From the NCBI RefSeq assembly GCF_018406645.1, contig NZ_AP024546.1, positions 1,116,001-1,180,000 of the forward strand: a stretch of DNA of 64,000 bases, given 5' to 3'. The notes beneath the pieces are model-generated. The model had not been told where the DNA came from. It did no database searches and saw only the letters and a program-made list of their open reading frames with translations. Origin of the DNA: Lysobacter helvus (GTDB lineage Bacteria > Pseudomonadota > Gammaproteobacteria > Xanthomonadales > Xanthomonadaceae). The translations under genes were made by a program, and so were the position numbers. The first letter of the stretch is position 1. Each line of letters starts with the position of its first letter. This document shows, one piece after another, positions 7,694 through 15,141 of this stretch.

Positions 7694-9349
7694 CTAGTGA
7701 ATTCGCGCGAGCAGGGCGTTGAAGCGGGGATGGTCGTGCAGGGGGTCGAGGTCGCTGTCGTGTTCCATCCAGGCGCGGTCGCCCCAGCCGAGGCTGACGG
7801 CGCGTTCGAGCAGGTCGATCGCACGCTCCAGGTCGCCCTGTCCGACATAGAAGCACGCCACGTTGTAGAGCACGACGGGCTCATCCTGCGCCTGCTTGAG
7901 CGCCTGCTCGGCCATCGCGCGGGCCTTTTCGTTCTCGCCGACGCGGTAGAGGTTCTGCGCCGCGAAATACAACGCGCGCGTGTCGTGCGGATTGAGCTTG
8001 ATGTGCCGTTCCAGCGTGCCGAGCGCACCCAGGCGCACGCGCATCTCGTCCTGCTTGCGGCCCAGCGACGCCAGCGACATGGCCAGGAACATTGGCACCT
8101 GGAAGTCGTCCGGGTTCACTTCCGCGGCGCGCGCGTACAGGCGTGCGGCTTTTTCGAAGTCGCCGCGCGAGGAGCTGGCTAGGCCGTGGTAGTGCCACGC
8201 GTCGAAGAGGTTCGGGTTTTTGGTGGTCGCGGTTTCGAATTCGACCTCGGCCTCGTCGTAGCGCTCGCTGATCAGCAACGCCAGGCCGCGCGAGGCGTGG
8301 GCTTCTGCGGATTCGCGATCCAGCACGACGGCCTGTTCGCTGGCGCGGTTGGCGCGCTCCACGTTCTCGGTGGTGGCTTCGGCGTAGCGATACAGGTTGG
8401 CGTAGGCGTCGGCCATGCCGGCATAGGCCAGCGCGTATTTCGAGTCCACCGCGATCGCCTGCTCGAACATCCGGATCGCGTGTTCGTAATCGCGCCGCGC
8501 CATCGAATACATGTAGCTGCGGCCGCGCAGGTAGTAGTCGTAGGCTTCGGGGTCGGAGGTGGCGACCGACTGGATCGCGCGCCGCTCCTGCGGCGTCAGC
8601 GTCACCTGCAGCGCCTTGACGATGCTGTGCGCGATGTCGTCCTGGATCGCGAATACGTCTTTCAGTTCGCGATCGTAGGTTTCCGACCACAGGTGCGAAT
8701 CGCTGTCGGTGTCGATCAGCTGCGCGGTGATGCGCACGCGGTCGCCGGCGCGGCGCACGCTGCCTTCCAGCAACGTGGTGACGCCGAGTTCGCGCGCGAC
8801 CACCGGGATCGCGGCGTCCTTGCCCTTGTAGGCGAACGACGAGGTGCGCGAAGCCACTTTGAGCTGCGGCAGTTGCGTGAGCAGGTTGAGGATTTCCTCG
8901 GCGATGCCGTCGCTGAAGTATTCGTTCTCCGCATCGCCGCTCATGTTGACGAAGGGCAGCACGGCGATGGTGCGGCGGTCGTCGCGCAGGATGGCGCGTT
9001 GCGGCGGCGGATCGGGCGTTGCGGCGACGGGCGTTTCGGGTTCGGGCGAAGGCGATGCGATCGGCGCCATCGGCGCGACCGGCGCGGGCACGGCGACCGG
9101 GACTTCCTGCAACGGCAGCGTGCGCTCCAGCCCGCGCGGGCCGGCATCGAACATCCACGCCATCGCGAAGGCGATCGGGAACCCCAGCACCACCAGCACG
9201 ATGACGAGGGTGACGGTCCAGGACGGCAGGTGCAGGCTCGGCAGCACCGTGGCCGCCACCTGGATCACCAGCCAGCCCGCGACCGCGTAGACGAGGGCAA
9301 CGCGGAAGACGCGGCGTCGGCGGAGTTCGGCGAACAGGCCCGCGAGCAT
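7694..9349 (-). CDS. Membrane-anchored TolB/FlgO-like domain protein with TPR repeats
   Basis: 551 residues. Two N-terminal membrane helices (residues about 15-60) are followed by a Pro-rich linker. Then comes the domain often fused to adenylate cyclases and winged-helix regulators, read from RTIAVLPFVNMSGDAENEYF, FSDGIAEEI and LLEGSVRRAGDRVRITAQL. At least six TPR-like repeats complete the chain. There is no cyclase or DNA-binding domain, so it is probably a scaffold or sensor. The ATG at 9349 was chosen because GGGGAGA precedes it by 8 nt; the upstream open frame has no family similarity. It heads the set that includes the two small membrane proteins. Confidence 0.8.
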   Translation of the reverse strand: MLAGLFAELRRRRVFRVALVYAVAGWLVIQVAATVLPSLHLPSWTVTLVIVLVVLGFPIAFAMAWMFDAGPRGLERTLPLQEVPVAVPAPVAPMAPIASPSPEPETPVAATPDPPPQRAILRDDRRTIAVLPFVNMSGDAENEYFSDGIAEEILNLLTQLPQLKVASRTSSFAYKGKDAAIPVVARELGVTTLLEGSVRRAGDRVRITAQLIDTDSDSHLWSETYDRELKDVFAIQDDIAHSIVKALQVTLTPQERRAIQSVATSDPEAYDYYLRGRSYMYSMARRDYEHAIRMFEQAIAVDSKYALAYAGMADAYANLYRYAEATTENVERANRASEQAVVLDRESAEAHASRGLALLISERYDEAEVEFETATTKNPNLFDAWHYHGLASSSRGDFEKAARLYARAAEVNPDDFQVPMFLAMSLASLGRKQDEMRVRLGALGTLERHIKLNPHDTRALYFAAQNLYRVGENEKARAMAEQALKQAQDEPVVLYNVACFYVGQGDLERAIDLLERAVSLGWGDRAWMEHDSDLDPLHDHPRFNALLARIH

Positions 9350-9454
9350 CGAACCGTCTCCCCGTGCGAATGCAGCGTCGATCCCCGGGCCAACGTGCCG
9401 CGCGCCGGCGAACGGACACTGCCGCTTTCCCGGCCCGTCCGGTCCCGGTTGGCA

Positions 9455-9460
9455 TAGACT
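9455..9460 (+). promoter_or_regulatory. Candidate -10 element of the carboxylesterase/algZR operon
   Basis: TAGACT lies about 24 bp before the esterase start. With initiation 6-7 nt downstream it leaves a short leader that holds the GGAGG at 9471-9475. The divergent TolB/TPR gene starts at 9349, so both promoters share this 135-bp gap. Confidence 0.4.
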
Positions 9461-9484
9461 CCGGCCGTTCGGAGGAGCATGCGG

Positions 9485-10165
9485 ATGGAAGCGATCGACC
9501 TGCTGGAAACCATCGAGGAAGAGACCGGGCCGGATCCGCGCTGGAGCGTGCTCTGGCTGCACGGGCTGGGCGCGGACGGACATGATTTCGTCCCGCTGGT
9601 GCCCGAACTGGTGCGCCATGGCTGGCCGTCGATCCGCTTCGTGTTCCCGCATGCGCCGGTGCGCGCGGTGACGATCAATGCCGGCATGCGCATGCGCGCC
9701 TGGTACGACATCCGCGATTTCGACCTGGCCAACCGCGCCGACGCCGATGGCGTGATGGTCTCGTCCGCGCAGGTGGGCGCGCTGCTCGATCGCGAACATG
9801 CACGCGGCATCCCGCCGGAACGCACGTTCCTCGCCGGGTTCTCGCAAGGCGGCGCGATCACGCTGGCCGCGGGCCTCAAGCGCACGCATCCCCTCGCCGG
9901 CCTCATCGCGCTGTCCACGTACCTGCCGATGTCCGAGCAGATGGCGCGCGAATCGGTCACCGATGCGGCCAAGCGCCAACCGGTGTTCCTCGCGCACGGC
10001 GATGCGGACCCGGTGATCCCGGTGCAGGCGGGGCATGCCACCGCATCGCTGCTGACGGGCCAGGGCTTCGATGTCACGTGGCGCACGTATGCGATGCCGC
10101 ATGCGGTGTGCCCGGAGGAAATCCGCGATCTCGGGGACTGGCTCGAGCGCAGGCTCGCGGGCTGA
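9485..10165 (+). CDS. Carboxylesterase/phospholipase (alpha/beta hydrolase, EstB type)
   Basis: 226 residues matching the small carboxylesterase and lysophospholipase family. Seen are the oxyanion HGLGADGHDF, the nucleophile Ser120 in GFSQGG, an Asp in GDADPVIP and the His in MPHAVCPEE. There is no signal peptide, so it is cytoplasmic. The start at 9485 is preferred because GGAGG (9471-9475) lies 9 nt before it; the ATG at 9479 is too close. The next gene starts 2 nt after the stop, so it shares the algZR message. Confidence 0.87.
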   Translation: MEAIDLLETIEEETGPDPRWSVLWLHGLGADGHDFVPLVPELVRHGWPSIRFVFPHAPVRAVTINAGMRMRAWYDIRDFDLANRADADGVMVSSAQVGALLDREHARGIPPERTFLAGFSQGGAITLAAGLKRTHPLAGLIALSTYLPMSEQMARESVTDAAKRQPVFLAHGDADPVIPVQAGHATASLLTGQGFDVTWRTYAMPHAVCPEEIRDLGDWLERRLAG

Positions 10166-10167
10166 CG

Positions 10168-11247
10168 ATGGAGGCCGCCCCCGGCGAACCCTGGTTGCCG
10201 GACCTGTGCCGCCTCGGGCGGCTGGCCACCGTGCTCGCGGTGGCCGAACTCGTGGTCGCCGTCATCGCGCTCTCGCCCTCGGCCGAAGCCGAATGGACCC
10301 TGGCCCGCTTCGCCTCGGCGAGCGGGTTCGCGTTGTGGCTCGCGCTCACGGTGTCGGTGGTGCTGTGCGTGTCCCGTCGCAAGCTCTCGACCTTGCGCCG
10401 TTGGGTCGGCGGGCCCGGCGCGGTGGTGCTGGCGGCGCTGATCGCTGCCTCCGGTGCCGCGCTCGTGCACGCGGTCGACCACGGCCTCGGGTCGGACCTG
10501 GTGCCCACCTCGGTCACGCTGCATCGCTTCGTGCTGGGCAGCGCGGCCATCACCTCGCTGATCGTGGGCGTGGTGCTGCGTTACCTGTACGCGGTGGACG
10601 GCTGGCAGGCGCAGGTGCGCGCCAGCGCGCGCGCCGAGGCCGACGCGCTGCAGGCCCGCATCAAGCCGCATTTCCTTTTCAACAGCATGAACACCATCGT
10701 CGGCCTGGTACGCCGGGACCCGGACGTGGCCGAGCGCGCGGTGCTGGACCTGTCGGACCTGTTCCGCGCGGCCCTGGGCGCCGGCAAGGGCGAATCGAGC
10801 CTGGCCGAGGAAGTGGAACTGGCCGAGCGCTACCTGTCGATCGAACAACTGCGCCTGGGCGACCGCCTGCAGGTCCGCTGGCGCAAGGCCGAACCCCTGC
10901 CCTGGCAGCTGCCGTTGCCCCGCCTGGTGTTGCAGCCCCTCGTCGAAAACGCGGTTTTGCACGGGATTTCAAGGCTCCCCGCGGGCGGCACCATCGACAT
11001 CGAGGTGACCTGCGACCACGAACACCTGCAGGTCAGCATCCACAATCCGGCCCCCGCGCCCCGGGAGCGCGACATGTCCGGCGGGGGGCCGCTGGAGCCC
11101 CGCGCGGGCAGCGGGCACGCGCAAACCAACATCGCCCATCGCCTTGCGTATACCTTCGGACCCAAGGCGCGCGTGCACGGGCGTTGGCACGAGGGCTACT
11201 ATCTGGCTGAGCTTCGAGTCCCGCTCCCTGCAGGAGGTCGATCGTGA
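10168..11247 (+). CDS. algZ: AlgZ-type LytS-family sensor histidine kinase
   Basis: 359 residues. About four membrane helices (residues 15-155) are followed by the compact His_kinase domain of LytS/AlgZ sensors. The phosphoacceptor region is IKPHFLFNSMNTI and the ATP-binding N box is LQPLVENAVLHGI. It has no periplasmic ligand domain. Its stop overlaps the GTG of the response regulator by 4 bp. In Pseudomonas the homologous pair controls alginate and type IV pili; here pilus or twitching control is the likelier role, which is inference. Confidence 0.87.
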   Translation: MEAAPGEPWLPDLCRLGRLATVLAVAELVVAVIALSPSAEAEWTLARFASASGFALWLALTVSVVLCVSRRKLSTLRRWVGGPGAVVLAALIAASGAALVHAVDHGLGSDLVPTSVTLHRFVLGSAAITSLIVGVVLRYLYAVDGWQAQVRASARAEADALQARIKPHFLFNSMNTIVGLVRRDPDVAERAVLDLSDLFRAALGAGKGESSLAEEVELAERYLSIEQLRLGDRLQVRWRKAEPLPWQLPLPRLVLQPLVENAVLHGISRLPAGGTIDIEVTCDHEHLQVSIHNPAPAPRERDMSGGGPLEPRAGSGHAQTNIAHRLAYTFGPKARVHGRWHEGYYLAELRVPLPAGGRS

Positions 11248-11975
11248 GAGTGCTGATCGCCGACGACGAACCCCTCGCGCGCGAACGCCTGCGCGATCTG
11301 CTCGCCGCGCAACCCGGCGTCGAGCTGGTCGCCGAAGCAGGCGACGGGCGCGAAGCGCTGCATGCCTGCGCACAGCATCATCCCGACCTCGTGCTGCTCG
11401 ACATCGCGATGCCCGGCATCGATGGCCTCGAAGCGGCGCGACATCTCGCTGCATTCGAACCACGGCCTGCGGTGGTGTTCTGCACCGCGTACGACGCGCA
11501 TGCGTTGTCGGCGTTCGAAGCGGCCGCCATCGATTACCTCGTCAAGCCCGTGCGGGCCGAACGCCTGGCCGCCGCGATCGAACGCGCGCGCACCTTCGCC
11601 GCCGGCCGCACCAACGGCGACGGCGCGCCCGCCAGCGACCAGTTGCGCACGCACCTGTGCGCGCGCCTGCGCGGCAGCCTGCGCCTGATCCCGGTCGAGG
11701 ACGTGCATTACCTGCAGGCCGAAGAGAAATACGTGGTCGTGCACCACGCGCGCGGCGAAGACCTGATCGAGGAATCGCTGAAGTCGCTGGAAGAGGAATT
11801 CGGCGACCGCTTCGTGCGCATCCATCGCAACTGCCTGGTCGCGCGGCATGAAATCGTCGAACTCAAGCGCGCGCCCGACGGGCACGTGCAGGCCGTGCTG
11901 CGGCACGGCAACCATCCGCTCGAGGTGAGCCGGCGGTGCGTGGCGCATTTGCGCGAGACGGTGAAGCACCTGTAG
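11244..11975 (+). CDS. algR: AlgR-type LytTR response regulator
   Basis: 243 residues. The receiver domain (1-120) has the acidic pair in ADDEP, the phosphorylated Asp in LVLLDIAMPG and the Lys of LVKPVR. A LytTR DNA-binding domain follows (residues about 140-240; VHYLQAEEKYVVVHH, RIHRNCLVARHEI). The start is GTG, coupled to algZ, with CAGGAGG upstream. It is followed by hemC, the order known from Pseudomonas algR-hemC. Confidence 0.92.
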   Translation: MRVLIADDEPLARERLRDLLAAQPGVELVAEAGDGREALHACAQHHPDLVLLDIAMPGIDGLEAARHLAAFEPRPAVVFCTAYDAHALSAFEAAAIDYLVKPVRAERLAAAIERARTFAAGRTNGDGAPASDQLRTHLCARLRGSLRLIPVEDVHYLQAEEKYVVVHHARGEDLIEESLKSLEEEFGDRFVRIHRNCLVARHEIVELKRAPDGHVQAVLRHGNHPLEVSRRCVAHLRETVKHL

Positions 11976-11982
11976 GGCAACG

Positions 11983-12143
11983 GCGGGAACGGGGAACGGG
12001 GAAAACCGGCTTGCTGCCGCGCTTCAGCCCCACCGGCCGAAGGTCGATGCGTTGCGCTTCGAATAGCTTGAGGGCGGACTTCGGCTCGCGCGGGGGCCGT
12101 CGCATCGAATGCTGTCTCCCTGTTCCCCATTCCCTGTTCCCGC
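11983..12143. repeat. Imperfect inverted repeat flanking the algR-hemC intergenic region
   Basis: The left arm starting at 11983 reads GCGGGAACGGGGAACGGGGA. The right arm (12118-12143) read in reverse begins GCGGGAACAGGGAATGGGGA. The arms enclose about 115 bp. Short GGGAA/TTCCC-rich arms of this kind look like dispersed intergenic repeats of xanthomonads. Only one copy lies in this window. Confidence 0.6.
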
Positions 12144-12155
12144 TTTTCCATCGGC

Positions 12156-12167
12156 GATAATCCCGCC
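12156..12167 (+). promoter_or_regulatory. Candidate leaderless promoter of hemC
   Basis: GATAAT (12156-12161) is followed by 6 nt and the hemC ATG. No Shine-Dalgarno lies in between. The same hexamer sits 7 nt before ubiE. It would let hemC be expressed apart from algZR. Confidence 0.5.
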
Positions 12168-13079
12168 ATGAATCACCCCCTCCGCATCGCCACCCGCAAG
12201 TCCCCCCTCGCCCTCTGGCAGAGCGAACACGTCGCCGACCGCCTGCGCGCCGCGCATCCGGGGCTCGACGTCATCCTCGTGCCCATGAGCACGCGCGGGG
12301 ACGAAGTGCTCGACCGGTCGCTGGCCGCCATCGGCGGGAAGGGCCTGTTCCTCAAGGAACTCGAGATCGCGATGCAGCGCGGCGAAGCCGATTGCGCGGT
12401 GCATTCGCTGAAGGACGTGCCGATGGTGCTCGAGCCGGGCTTCATGCTGCCGGCGATCCTGGCGCGCGCGGACCACGCCGATGCGTTCGTGAGCAACCAC
12501 TACGACGACCTCGACGCGTTGCCGCAGGGCGCGATGGTGGGCACGTCGTCGTTGCGTCGCCAGGCGCAGTTGCGCGCGCGGCGGCCGGACCTGGTGTTGC
12601 GCGACCTGCGCGGCAACGTCAACACGCGGCTCGCGAAACTCGATGCGGGCGAGTACGACGCGATCGTGCTGGCGTGCGCGGGGCTTGCGCGGCTCGGCTT
12701 CGAATCGCGCATTCGTGCGCGGCTGGATGCGCCGGCGTGGTTGCCCGCACCCGCGCAGGGCGCGATCGCGATCGAATGCCGCGACGACGCGCCGGAGATC
12801 CACGCGTTGTGCGCCGCGCTCGACGATGCGGAGACGCGCATCTGCGTGGAAGCCGAGCGCGCGATGAATCGTGCGTTGCATGGCAGCTGCCACGTGCCGG
12901 TCGCGGCGTTCGCGCGACGCGAAGGCACGCAGCTGGACCTGCAGGGGCTGGTGGGCTCGTCGCTCGACGGGCGCCTGGTGCGCGCGGCCAGCGAAGGCAC
13001 GGATCCGGAAGCGCTGGGGATCGAAGTCGCCGAGCGCCTGCTCTCGCAGGGCGCCCGCGAACTCATCGACGCTCAGTAA
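12168..13079 (+). CDS. hemC: Hydroxymethylbilane synthase (porphobilinogen deaminase)
   Basis: 303 residues, normal length. It polymerises four porphobilinogens into hydroxymethylbilane. Seen are the N-terminal [17 protein letters not shown], the substrate-binding [10 protein letters not shown] and [11 protein letters not shown], and the dipyrromethane-cofactor Cys in [13 protein letters not shown]. It sits behind algR, with hemD about 30 kb away in this window. Its last codons overlap the convergent membrane subunit gene by 7 bp. Confidence 0.97.
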   Translation: MNHPLRIATRKSPLALWQSEHVADRLRAAHPGLDVILVPMSTRGDEVLDRSLAAIGGKGLFLKELEIAMQRGEADCAVHSLKDVPMVLEPGFMLPAILARADHADAFVSNHYDDLDALPQGAMVGTSSLRRQAQLRARRPDLVLRDLRGNVNTRLAKLDAGEYDAIVLACAGLARLGFESRIRARLDAPAWLPAPAQGAIAIECRDDAPEIHALCAALDDAETRICVEAERAMNRALHGSCHVPVAAFARREGTQLDLQGLVGSSLDGRLVRAASEGTDPEALGIEVAERLLSQGARELIDAQ

Positions 13080-13088
13080 TAGAGCGTC
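13068..13088. terminator. Hairpin spanning the hemC/soeC convergent overlap
   Basis: GACGCTC (13068-13074), loop AGTAATA and GAGCGTC (13082-13088) form a perfect 7-bp stem. Both stop codons lie at or inside it. There is no T tract on either strand. Confidence 0.45.
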
Positions 13089-14026
13089 ACCATGTGCTTC
13101 GCTTCGGCGAAGAACAGCCAACGTTCGACGAAGGCGCCGGCCAGCGCGGACAGCGCGGCGGCCGTGTACCAGGGCGCGGTGTCCAGGTGCACGAAGACGA
13201 ACACCGGCAGCAACGCCAGGATCGGCAGCACGGCGAACAGCACGATGGCCAGACGTCGCAACGTCTTCGCGTGCTTGCGCGCGACGACGAAGCCCATTTC
13301 CTTCGTGAGGTAGTTCGCCTCGGTGTGCGGGCGTTCGAAGACGGTGGCGGTGCGGTTCGGGAGGCCGATGGCGTCGCCGCGCGTTGCAGGCAGCGGCGCA
13401 TCGATGTCGCGCCAGTAACGACGCTTCTGGTCCCACAGCAGCAGTGCGGCAACGATGGCGACGAGCGCGGCGACGTTGCGGACTTCGCGCCCCAGCAGCG
13501 TGGCGATGGCGCAGAACAACAGGCCGCCGGTGAACAGCGCGAACAGCACGTACACGCGTGGCACCAGGCGATGGCCCCACGCGGGGATCGGCTTGAGGGA
13601 CGCGTAGATCATGGCGGTGCAGTAGACAGTCACGAGCGCGGCGATGATCGAGAGGGCGGCGACGCCCATGCCTGCGATTCCCAGCTGCACGGCCGAACCC
13701 GTTGCGTTGGCATCGAGCATGCCGGGCAACGCGGCTGCGCCGAGCAACAGGGCGATTCCGAATGTCAACATTGCGGCGACGCCTTCGCGCGACAACCACG
13801 AGGTCCGCCACTGCGAGAACGCGCGCCATGCGCGCATCGGCTTGCCGAGGTGCAGCGTCGAGCTGAGCAGCCCGATCGTCGACAGCACGATCGACACCGC
13901 GATGCTCACCAGGAGCGTGCGCGCCGAACTGACGCCCGTCAGCGCATGCCACGCCGCCCAGAACAACAACCCGTATCCCGCGCCCGACAGCGTGGTGAAG
14001 AAGATGACCGACAGCGCGGGATGCAT
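13073..14026 (-). CDS. soeC: DmsC/SoeC-type membrane anchor of a molybdenum oxidoreductase
   Basis: 317 residues with about eight membrane helices, beginning [19 protein letters not shown], the classic start of the DmsC anchor family. [21 protein letters not shown] resembles the quinone-site loop of this family. It anchors the molybdenum and iron-sulfur subunits to the inner membrane and exchanges electrons with quinone. The length fits SoeC (about 320) better than DmsC (about 287). It is the last gene of the cluster and is separated from soeB by a YbjQ gene. Confidence 0.75.
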   Translation of the reverse strand: MHPALSVIFFTTLSGAGYGLLFWAAWHALTGVSSARTLLVSIAVSIVLSTIGLLSSTLHLGKPMRAWRAFSQWRTSWLSREGVAAMLTFGIALLLGAAALPGMLDANATGSAVQLGIAGMGVAALSIIAALVTVYCTAMIYASLKPIPAWGHRLVPRVYVLFALFTGGLLFCAIATLLGREVRNVAALVAIVAALLLWDQKRRYWRDIDAPLPATRGDAIGLPNRTATVFERPHTEANYLTKEMGFVVARKHAKTLRRLAIVLFAVLPILALLPVFVFVHLDTAPWYTAAALSALAGAFVERWLFFAEAKHMVTLYY

Positions 14027-14034
14027 GTGCGGCG

Positions 14035-14379
14035 TTACTCCAGCACGACCGCGGTGCCGGACGCGCTCACCATCAGCATGCTGCCGCCGTCCTGGATCTG
14101 GATGGTCTCGTAGTCGAGGTCCACGCCGACGACCGCGTTGGCGCCCGCTTCGCGCGCCTGCTCCATCATGTCGTTGACGGCTTCGGTCTTCGCCTTGCGC
14201 AGCACTTTTTCGTACGACCCCGAGCGGCCGCCCAGGATGTCGCGGATGCCGGCGAAGAAGTCGCGGAACATGTTGGCGCCGAGGATCGCGTCGCCGCCGA
14301 CGAGCCCCTTGTAGGCCACGATGCGGCGGCCTTCGAAGGTGTTCGTGGTGGTGACGAGGATGGGGGTTTCATCGGCCAT
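14035..14379 (-). CDS. YbjQ/UPF0145 family protein
   Basis: 114 residues, matching the YbjQ family along its length ([36 protein letters not shown]). These proteins form pentameric rings; their function is unsettled and they are often labelled heavy-metal-binding. It lies inside the oxidoreductase cluster, 8 bp from soeC and 9 bp from soeB, so it is cotranscribed with a molybdenum/iron-sulfur enzyme. Confidence 0.85.
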   Translation of the reverse strand: MADETPILVTTTNTFEGRRIVAYKGLVGGDAILGANMFRDFFAGIRDILGGRSGSYEKVLRKAKTEAVNDMMEQAREAGANAVVGVDLDYETIQIQDGGSMLMVSASGTAVVLE

Positions 14380-14388
14380 GGCGATTCC

Positions 14389-15141
14389 TTAGCGACGGAG
14401 GAGGCGATCGAGCCAGCGTTTCGGCGTGGCATCGACTTCGGGTTCTGCAACGACGACGGTTTCTTCGCCGCCGGCGCGACGCGGCCGCGGCGGCAGGTAA
14501 CGATTGACGGGCGCATAGCCGAGTTCGGGCAGCAGCGGCAGGCCGCCGCGCTCGGCGACGAGCTTGGACACCGCCGATTCCGGATCGCCCAGGTCGCCGA
14601 AGTGGCGCGCGCGCGTCGGGCACACCTGCACGCACGCGGGCTCGCGCTCGGATTCGGGCAGGTTCTCGTTGTAGATACGGTCGACGCACAGCGTGCATTT
14701 CTTCATCACGCCTTCTACTTCGCTGTACTCGCGCGCGCCGTACGGGCAGGCCCACGAACACAGCTTGCAGCCGATGCACTTGTCTTCGTCGACGAGCACG
14801 ATGCCGTCGGACGCGCGCTTGTAGCTCGCACCGGTCGGGCACACGGTGACGCACGCGGGCGTTTCACAATGCAGGCACGAACGCGGGAAGTGCAGCGTCA
14901 TCGCCGGTTGCGCGGGCGCGCCGTCCGCGGCGGGCACCTGCTCGAGTTCGTAGCTGTGCACGCGGTTGAACCACACGCCCGACGGATCCTTGGCGTACGG
15001 CTGTTCGTCCGTCACCGGGCCGGCCATGCCGCCGCTGTTCCATTGCTTGCAGCCGACGGCGCAGGCCTGGCACCCGACGCACGTATCGAGATCGATGACG
15101 AGGCCGAGCTTCTTCGTCGACGGGGGCGGCAGCTGCGTCAT
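14389..15141 (-). CDS. soeB: 4Fe-4S dicluster electron-transfer subunit (SoeB/DmsB type)
   Basis: 250 residues with four [4Fe-4S] motifs: CVGCQACAVGC, CLHCETPACVTVC, CIGCKLCSWAC, and CTLCVDR paired with the later CVQVCP. This fits the DmsB/PsrB/SoeB subunit that passes electrons between the molybdenum subunit and the membrane anchor. There is no signal peptide. It overlaps soeA by 4 bp. The C-terminal 40 residues are an extra tail rich in Pro and charged residues. Confidence 0.9.
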   Translation of the reverse strand: MTQLPPPSTKKLGLVIDLDTCVGCQACAVGCKQWNSGGMAGPVTDEQPYAKDPSGVWFNRVHSYELEQVPAADGAPAQPAMTLHFPRSCLHCETPACVTVCPTGASYKRASDGIVLVDEDKCIGCKLCSWACPYGAREYSEVEGVMKKCTLCVDRIYNENLPESEREPACVQVCPTRARHFGDLGDPESAVSKLVAERGGLPLLPELGYAPVNRYLPPRPRRAGGEETVVVAEPEVDATPKRWLDRLLRR

